Assembly (NCBI RefSeq): GCF_003966145.1
Contig: NZ_RXNR01000006.1
Span: 1 to 64,000, forward strand
Reading direction: 5' to 3'
Source: Lysinibacillus telephonicus
GTDB lineage: Bacteria; Bacillota; Bacilli; Bacillales_A; Planococcaceae
DNA: 64,000 bases
The notes beneath the pieces were generated by a model, which was given only the letters and a program-made list of their open reading frames with translations, did no database searches and was not told where the DNA came from. Positions 59,662 to 64,000 of this stretch are shown here, piece after piece (within the stretch, counting starts at the first letter, position 1; every line of letters starts with the position of its first letter). The position numbers were made by a program, and so were the translations under genes.

Positions 59662-61140
59662 CTATTCAACACGATCCTTCATACACTTTTCTATAACAGA
59701 TTTCACACATTCGTAATCCGAAAATTCGAATTGTTCCGTCCCAATTGTCTGCGTTTTTTCATGACCTTTTCCCGCAATCAATATCGTATCTCCCTCTTTG
59801 GCAGAACGAATTGCTCTTTCGATTGCCTGAGCTCTATCTAAAATCATTTCATATTGCTGTTTTGCAGTAAAACCAGCAGCTATTTGAGCATTAATCACTT
59901 CAGGGTCCTCACTTCTTGGATTATCTGTAGTTAAATAAATTAAATCTGCATATTTTGATGCTACTGCCCCCATTTTAATACGTTTATGCTTATCTCTATC
60001 CCCACCGCAACTAAATACAACGATTAAATCACCTTTTACAGTTTTTCTTAATGTTTGCAAAACTGCTCTTAATGCTGCTTCTGTGTGGGCATAATCAATA
60101 TAAATTGATAAGTTTAAATCATTCTTAATAGATTCTAATCGACCACTTGGCAAATGAAGTGTTTCTGCCGCATTACATATTTCTTCTATTTGAAAGCCAA
60201 GTTCACTTACAGTAGTAATTGCAGCTATTGCGTTTTGTAGATGATGTTCACCAACAAAAGGTATGGAGAACACCTTTTGCCCTTTATTGCTTTGAAGACA
60301 ACATGTTGATGTTGTTAATCCTTCTGCAAGAAGTTGTAATTGGTAATCAACCCTATTTCCTAAACCAAAGTATGCCTTTTTCTTTTTCGTTTGCAGTCCT
60401 ACTGTCCGGCAGAAGGAATCGTCTCCATTTAAGACAAGCTGATCTGCTAAAGAAGCTAGTAGCTGTTTAGCTGCTTTATATTTGTCATACGACCCGTGAT
60501 CTTCAATATGATCCTCTGCTAAATTTAGGAATACACCTATATTAATAGAACAGTCATCTAAACGATGTTTTGCAAGTCCCATAGATGAAGCTTCAAGTAC
60601 AACATATTGAACACCACGATTAACAGCAATTTTTAATATTTTGTGTAAATGCTTCGGCTGTAAAGTAGTTAATGGTTCATAAGATAATTTCACTTCAACA
60701 CCATTAATAAATATTCCGTTTGTTCCAATGACGATTACATTTTTATGTAGTGCATGTAGTAGCTGACCGATAAAATGACTTACTGTTGTTTTTCCATTTG
60801 TACCAGTAATAGCAATTACTTGCATTGCTTCAGCCGGATAATTATTTATTTTTGCAGCACTATATGACATGAATTTTAAGCAATTCGGCACCCATATTAA
60901 CGGTACTGATAACTTTAATGTATCTAGTAATTTTTCATCCTCGATAACTACCCCAACTGCCCCATTTTCTATTGCAATATCTATATATTTTAATCCATCA
61001 GATTTTCTTCCTTTTCGTACTACAAACAAATCGCCTTTTTGAACTCCTTGGGCATAATCTTCTATTCCAAACACTTCAACTCTTATAGACCCACCCTTAA
61101 CAGTACATGGCCAATCTTTTAAAAGTTCTGCCAGTTGCAA
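59662..61140 (-). CDS. murE: MurE ligase with diaminopimelate-type motif, outside the wall cluster
   Basis: A UDP-MurNAc-L-Ala-D-Glu:amino-acid ligase. TTG 61140 behind AAAGGAG gives 492 residues; the longer frame (508 codons) has no site. Counting from the longer frame, the ATP loop GTNGKTT is at 129-135, the likely carbamylated lysine is in YKAAKQLL (Lys241), and DNPRSEDP at 422-429 carries the DNPR motif found in meso-diaminopimelate-adding MurE (lysine types have other residues there). It lies between ylbF and the CAP-domain gene. Whether it is the only MurE cannot be told. Confidence 0.9.
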   Translation of the reverse strand: MQLAELLKDWPCTVKGGSIRVEVFGIEDYAQGVQKGDLFVVRKGRKSDGLKYIDIAIENGAVGVVIEDEKLLDTLKLSVPLIWVPNCLKFMSYSAAKINNYPAEAMQVIAITGTNGKTTVSHFIGQLLHALHKNVIVIGTNGIFINGVEVKLSYEPLTTLQPKHLHKILKIAVNRGVQYVVLEASSMGLAKHRLDDCSINIGVFLNLAEDHIEDHGSYDKYKAAKQLLASLADQLVLNGDDSFCRTVGLQTKKKKAYFGLGNRVDYQLQLLAEGLTTSTCCLQSNKGQKVFSIPFVGEHHLQNAIAAITTVSELGFQIEEICNAAETLHLPSGRLESIKNDLNLSIYIDYAHTEAALRAVLQTLRKTVKGDLIVVFSCGGDRDKHKRIKMGAVASKYADLIYLTTDNPRSEDPEVINAQIAAGFTAKQQYEMILDRAQAIERAIRSAKEGDTILIAGKGHEKTQTIGTEQFEFSDYECVKSVIEKCMKDRVE

Positions 61141-61284
61141 GATGTCACTCCTTTTCCCTATTCTATGCCTAGGTTTCATTCGTGACACTAAAAAAGTGTG
61201 TGCTAATATAAATGTGTAAACGCCCTACAAGCCCTGTGCAGCCTTTTAAAGTTGATACTTTCTTCAAACACGAAAAAACAAAAA

Positions 61285-61322
61285 GAGTATGTTTTCAACT
61301 TATAACAGCTAATAACATACTC
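61285..61322 (-). terminator. Terminator of the CAP-domain gene
   Basis: Arms GAGTATGTT (61285-61293) and AACATACTC (61314-61322) are followed on the minus strand by TTTTTGTTTTTTCG, just after the stop. Confidence 0.78.
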
Positions 61323-61335
61323 CTAAACATCATTA

Positions 61336-62424
61336 TTATTCAGTTATTTTATTTTCTTCTTCTAAATTTTTTTGTATAAATATTTGTGTATAATAATTCA
61401 TAAAGACACCGGATCCTACGGTAGTAAATTTTTCATCCAGCATATATTCTCTATGATTACTTGAATTTAACCAACCATGTGCCGCTTCAATCGAGTCAAT
61501 ATATGATGTAGCAATGTTTTCCTCTGCATCCTCATATAAAATTCCTTCTTCATCCAATCGCTGCTTTAATGTACCATTTGTAGGCGAGTCATGTGATAAA
61601 TAATTTTGACTGTACATATCTTCACTATGCTGCATTGCTACAAACGAAATCTCTTGTTCGTTATCAATTAGGGGAATATCATTTTGTTCTCGAAATTGAT
61701 TTAATAAATCGTATAGTTGATCTGCACTTGCCTGATTGCTTTCTTCTATCAAATAAGAAGTTGGACTTGGCGATGTTAAAAGTTTTCCTACAAATGACAT
61801 TTCATAAGGTCGGTGCATTACCAACGTTTTACTATCAATATATCTTATTCCACTCAATGATCCACTTTCACTATCCATATATAACTGTGCAAAGATATCT
61901 TCAAATTTAGTTAATATTCTAGTATTCATATCTTCTTCACTCATAGTAAAAGTGTAAATATTATCATCAATAACTGCTGTAACCTCTGAATCAATTATTG
62001 TCATTCGATATATGTCATTAAGTGATTGGCCAATTTTATATGGAGTTACATCTAAAGATTTTCCACTCGTATACACTTGCGTAATAATGCCATCTTCTAC
62101 ACCAAACATGACAAACTTATTAACATCCTCATTATAAACCCACCATTCATAACCAAAAACAGTTTGATCGTAGCGGTTCGGTTCTCCGTATAGTTTTATT
62201 ATAGTATCACTTTTTTTGCCAATAAAGGTTGATAATCCCGTTTTTGGACGAGGCAACGCATCCTGTAAAACTTGCGGTTCGCTGTCAGTCTTCGGTATAA
62301 TTTGAGAAGATGAATTTGGTCCTTCTAATGGTTCGTATTCATCTCCAGAGTTTGACGAATAATAAAAGATAATTGCTAGAAATGAAAGGACAATTAAGAT
62401 TCGAAAAAGAGTTTTCATGCGCAC
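61336..62424 (-). CDS. ylbC: CAP-domain secreted protein (YlbC-like)
   Basis: A 362-residue protein with an N-terminal signal anchor (FRILIVLSFLAIIFYYS), a CAP-associated N-terminal domain (about 60-190: GEPNRYDQTVFGYEWWVY) and a C-terminal CAP domain (about 225-355) with NFSHDS-like YLSHDSPTNGTL and HGWLNSSNHREYML. CAP domains of bacteria often bind ligands or act at the wall; enzymatic role is not established. Position between the ctaG side and ylbF matches ylbC. Confidence 0.85.
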   Translation of the reverse strand: MRMKTLFRILIVLSFLAIIFYYSSNSGDEYEPLEGPNSSSQIIPKTDSEPQVLQDALPRPKTGLSTFIGKKSDTIIKLYGEPNRYDQTVFGYEWWVYNEDVNKFVMFGVEDGIITQVYTSGKSLDVTPYKIGQSLNDIYRMTIIDSEVTAVIDDNIYTFTMSEEDMNTRILTKFEDIFAQLYMDSESGSLSGIRYIDSKTLVMHRPYEMSFVGKLLTSPSPTSYLIEESNQASADQLYDLLNQFREQNDIPLIDNEQEISFVAMQHSEDMYSQNYLSHDSPTNGTLKQRLDEEGILYEDAEENIATSYIDSIEAAHGWLNSSNHREYMLDEKFTTVGSGVFMNYYTQIFIQKNLEEENKITE

Positions 62425-62505
62425 CTATCCTTTCTTTTTTAATGATATTTAGTATACCAATTATATATCGGTTGACACAATGTTGCCATTGCAACAAAAC
62501 TTAAT

Positions 62506-62535
62506 TTGCTCTATTATTGAAATTGAGCGTATAAT
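62506..62535 (+). promoter_or_regulatory. Candidate promoter of yugN
   Basis: TTGCTC (62506-62511), 18 bases, TATAAT (62530-62535), ending about 35 bases before the start codon. Upstream, GTTGC-CATT-GCAAC (62482-62495) is a perfect inverted repeat in the divergent gap and could be an operator. Confidence 0.55.
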
Positions 62536-62569
62536 TTATGTACGATTTTGCTAAAGGAGGATTTTTTTA

Positions 62570-62935
62570 ATGTATTTTGAAAACAAAACACTTGAAAATA
62601 TAACTGCTGGACAAGAATTACTTGTAAGCGTTATGGAAAAAAACGGATTAGAATGTCATGGTGGATGGGACTATGATCGCATGACTTTCGACAAACGTTT
62701 TGATTTACGCGAAGGTCGCTATTATTTACGCGTATTCTGCAGCGCAATTTCTGGTGACGTTGGAAATAGAAGTGCCGTTTTAAAAATCAACAAACCTGCT
62801 CTTGGTAAATACTACTATCCACACGGTGTAGAATATGACGAAGATGAAGTATTCCCAGTACATTTAGTAAAAGAATGCGAAGAAATTTTAGAAAACGTTA
62901 AAAAAGACTTCGCAGCATTCGGTATCGAAGCTTAA
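62570..62935 (+). CDS. yugN: YugN-like family protein
   Basis: A 121-residue soluble protein of the YugN-like family, starting at ATG 62570 after AAAGGAGG. It contains GGWDYDRMTFDKRFDL and YYYPHGVEYDEDEVFP, typical of that family. Function unknown. It is divergent from ylbC and converges with the DUF420 gene. Confidence 0.85.
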   Translation: MYFENKTLENITAGQELLVSVMEKNGLECHGGWDYDRMTFDKRFDLREGRYYLRVFCSAISGDVGNRSAVLKINKPALGKYYYPHGVEYDEDEVFPVHLVKECEEILENVKKDFAAFGIEA

Positions 62936-63054
62936 TATTTCAATTTCAAGGGTATGGCGAATGTCATGCTCTTTTTAATTATAGAACAAAGACTTATAAT
63001 AACTCCACTTCCTTTGCAACTACTTCATTCCCAGCTAAAGATTCCCTAAAACTT

Positions 63055-63087
63055 CAAGGGGATGTCCAAATTTTGGACACCCCCTTG
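63055..63087. terminator. Hairpin between yugN and the DUF420 gene
   Basis: CAAGGGG-TGTCCAAA pairs with TTTGGACA-CCCCTTG with one bulge each. It lies between convergent genes; T-rich sequence on the plus strand starts about ten bases after, and the minus strand has GTTTTAGGG, so either direction is possible. Confidence 0.6.
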
Positions 63088-63103
63088 TAAAACAAACTTT
63101 TTT

Positions 63104-63565
63104 TTAAAAACCTAAAATCGCTTTAATAACAGAGGTAGTTTCTCCACCTTTGTAAATTACATAAAGCAATAAATATACTGCAACACCAGTAATTGCTACA
63201 AAAAACCAAATAATACTTGTAATCGGACCAATTTTACGGTGAATACTAAGCTTAGTCTTTAATCCTGTGATAATACTTACTAACCCAAAAACTGCTCCTA
63301 CAGTCGCCAAAATAATGTGGAAAATTAAAAAGAATGTATAATATCCTTTTACATCATCCGGTCCACCAAACGCAGTATTACCAATAAAAACAGTTCTAGA
63401 AACATAAATTATAAAGAAAATTAAAGCTGAAACTCCAGCAGCGATCATTACCTTTTTATGTGCATCAATTTTTCTTTTAAAAATTAGTCCCCATCCGATT
63501 GCAACTAACACAGCACTGATTACTATGAATGAAGTACTAATCGTAGGTAGAAGAGGTACTCCCAT
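63104..63565 (-). CDS. DUF420 membrane protein (CtaM/YozB type)
   Basis: A 153-residue protein with four to five membrane helices and the DUF420 segments GWGLIFKRKIDAHKKVMIAA and FLIFHIILATVGAVFGL, including conserved histidines expected at a metal or haem site. DUF420 proteins (CtaM) assist haem-copper oxidase assembly. It follows ctaG by about 64 bases in the same direction, consistent with oxidase biogenesis. Confidence 0.82.
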   Translation of the reverse strand: MGVPLLPTISTSFIVISAVLVAIGWGLIFKRKIDAHKKVMIAAGVSALIFFIIYVSRTVFIGNTAFGGPDDVKGYYTFFLIFHIILATVGAVFGLVSIITGLKTKLSIHRKIGPITSIIWFFVAITGVAVYLLLYVIYKGGETTSVIKAILGF

Positions 63566-63629
63566 TTAACATTCTCCTATCTTGTATATATCTCTACTCA
63601 CGTCAAAACGTAATTAGGTACAAAATTTA

Positions 63630-64000
63630 TTAGTATTGCTCACTTTGTTTTTTTGATTGAAAATCTCTTAAAGCCTTTTCAGTAATTGCTTCTTCGTCTG
63701 TATGTTCTTCTTTCCACCACTCACGGAAAACTCTAAATAATACAACTGCAAATATTATTTCTTGTATTATTTTCATTAGAACCCCACCTAATTGTTGATC
63801 ACCAATAGGGCTCATATTATTAAATAATTCAGGTCCTGATAAAGTCAAGCCAGATAATGTTGAACTTGGAACACATAGCTCCATTGCCTTTAACCATACT
63901 TCTCCATCTGTGTAAGTTGCATACATAGGCTCTGGATTAAAAATAATTAAAGCACAAGCCGGTGTAATTAATACGGCATTTGCAATGATATAACCAATTT
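63630..64000 (-). CDS. ctaG: Cytochrome c oxidase assembly protein CtaG (C-terminal part)
   Basis: The reading frame runs off the right edge of the window: codons upstream of Met 63926 continue as IGYIIANAVLITPACAL and IIFNPEP, then MYATYTDGEVW. The GDQQLGGVLMKIIQEIIF signature and membrane helices identify the C-terminal part of caa3-type CtaG, required for copper delivery to the oxidase. The tail EEHTDEEAITEKALRDFQ is cytoplasmic. The start is outside the window. Confidence 0.88.
   Translation of the reverse strand, partial: IGYIIANAVLITPACALIIFNPEPMYATYTDGEVWLKAMELCVPSSTLSGLTLSGPELFNNMSPIGDQQLGGVLMKIIQEIIFAVVLFRVFREWWKEEHTDEEAITEKALRDFQSKKQSEQY

Noticed and set aside
59662-61140. MurE-like gene as a MurT, CapB or cyanophycin synthetase relative
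   Set aside because: The three-domain order, length and DNPR motif fit MurE; no features of the other families are seen.
61159-61167. CATAGAATA before murE, resembling a sigma-K/sigma-E -10 element
   Set aside because: The implied start point would fall within the ribosome-binding site and no convincing -35 is present at the right distance.

Overview
The window is a core chromosomal segment of a low-GC, endospore-forming member of the Bacillales. Sporulation genes (spoIIGA-sigE-sigG, spoVD, ylbJ, an rsfA-type regulator), Gram-positive-type gene order, AGGAGG ribosome-binding sites with many TTG starts, a T-box and PyrR attenuators all support this. Gene content and the style of the intergenic repeats suggest Planococcaceae (Lysinibacillus/Solibacillus-like); that is inference, since no 16S or similar marker is present. 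Gene order follows the Bacillus subtilis ylb-mra/mur-fts-ylm-ileS-lspA-pyr region, almost all on the minus strand.

Layout. 1-2.1 kb: a chemoreceptor gene split by a one-base frameshift. 2.1-14.2 kb: the complete pyrimidine operon, transcribed leftward (pyrR-pyrP-pyrB-pyrC-carA-carB-pyrK-pyrD-pyrF-pyrE), with PyrR attenuators in the leader and between pyrP and pyrB. 14.2-20.3 kb: ylyB, lspA, a small lipoprotein, a small membrane protein, and ileS with an isoleucine T-box. 20.3-26.4 kb: divIVA-ylmH-ylmG-sepF-ylmE-ylmC, then sigG and spoIIGA-sigE. 27.1-42.6 kb: the division and wall cluster (mraZ, rsmH, ftsL, pbpB, spoVD, mraY, murD, spoVE/ftsW, divIB, ylxW, ylxX, sbp, ftsA, ftsZ). 42.8-50.4 kb: bshC, a DUF3397 gene, panE, an acyl-CoA carboxylase pair, rsfA-like, an enoyl-CoA hydratase, rpmF and yceD. 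50.5-64 kb: the ylb region (ylbM, ylbL, ylbJ, coaD, rsmD, ylbG, ylbF, a MurE ligase, a CAP-domain protein), plus GDPD, yugN, a DUF420 protein and the C-terminal end of ctaG.

I found no defence system, prophage, CRISPR array, insertion sequence or biosynthetic cluster. The most unusual features are non-coding or organisational. Two families of structured extragenic repeats (A and B) sit at operon junctions. Several junctions are where B. subtilis carries a gene that is missing here: murE, murG/murB, and bpr between ftsZ and spoIIGA. A MurE ligase with the diaminopimelate-type DNPR motif lies about 23 kb from the wall cluster. The ileS leader has extra structured sequence and a Shine-Dalgarno-preceded small ORF ahead of the T-box. 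Other points are a probable CTG start for spoVE/ftsW, a 10-bp-periodic MraZ operator, and recognisable sporulation promoters for spoIIG and sigG.
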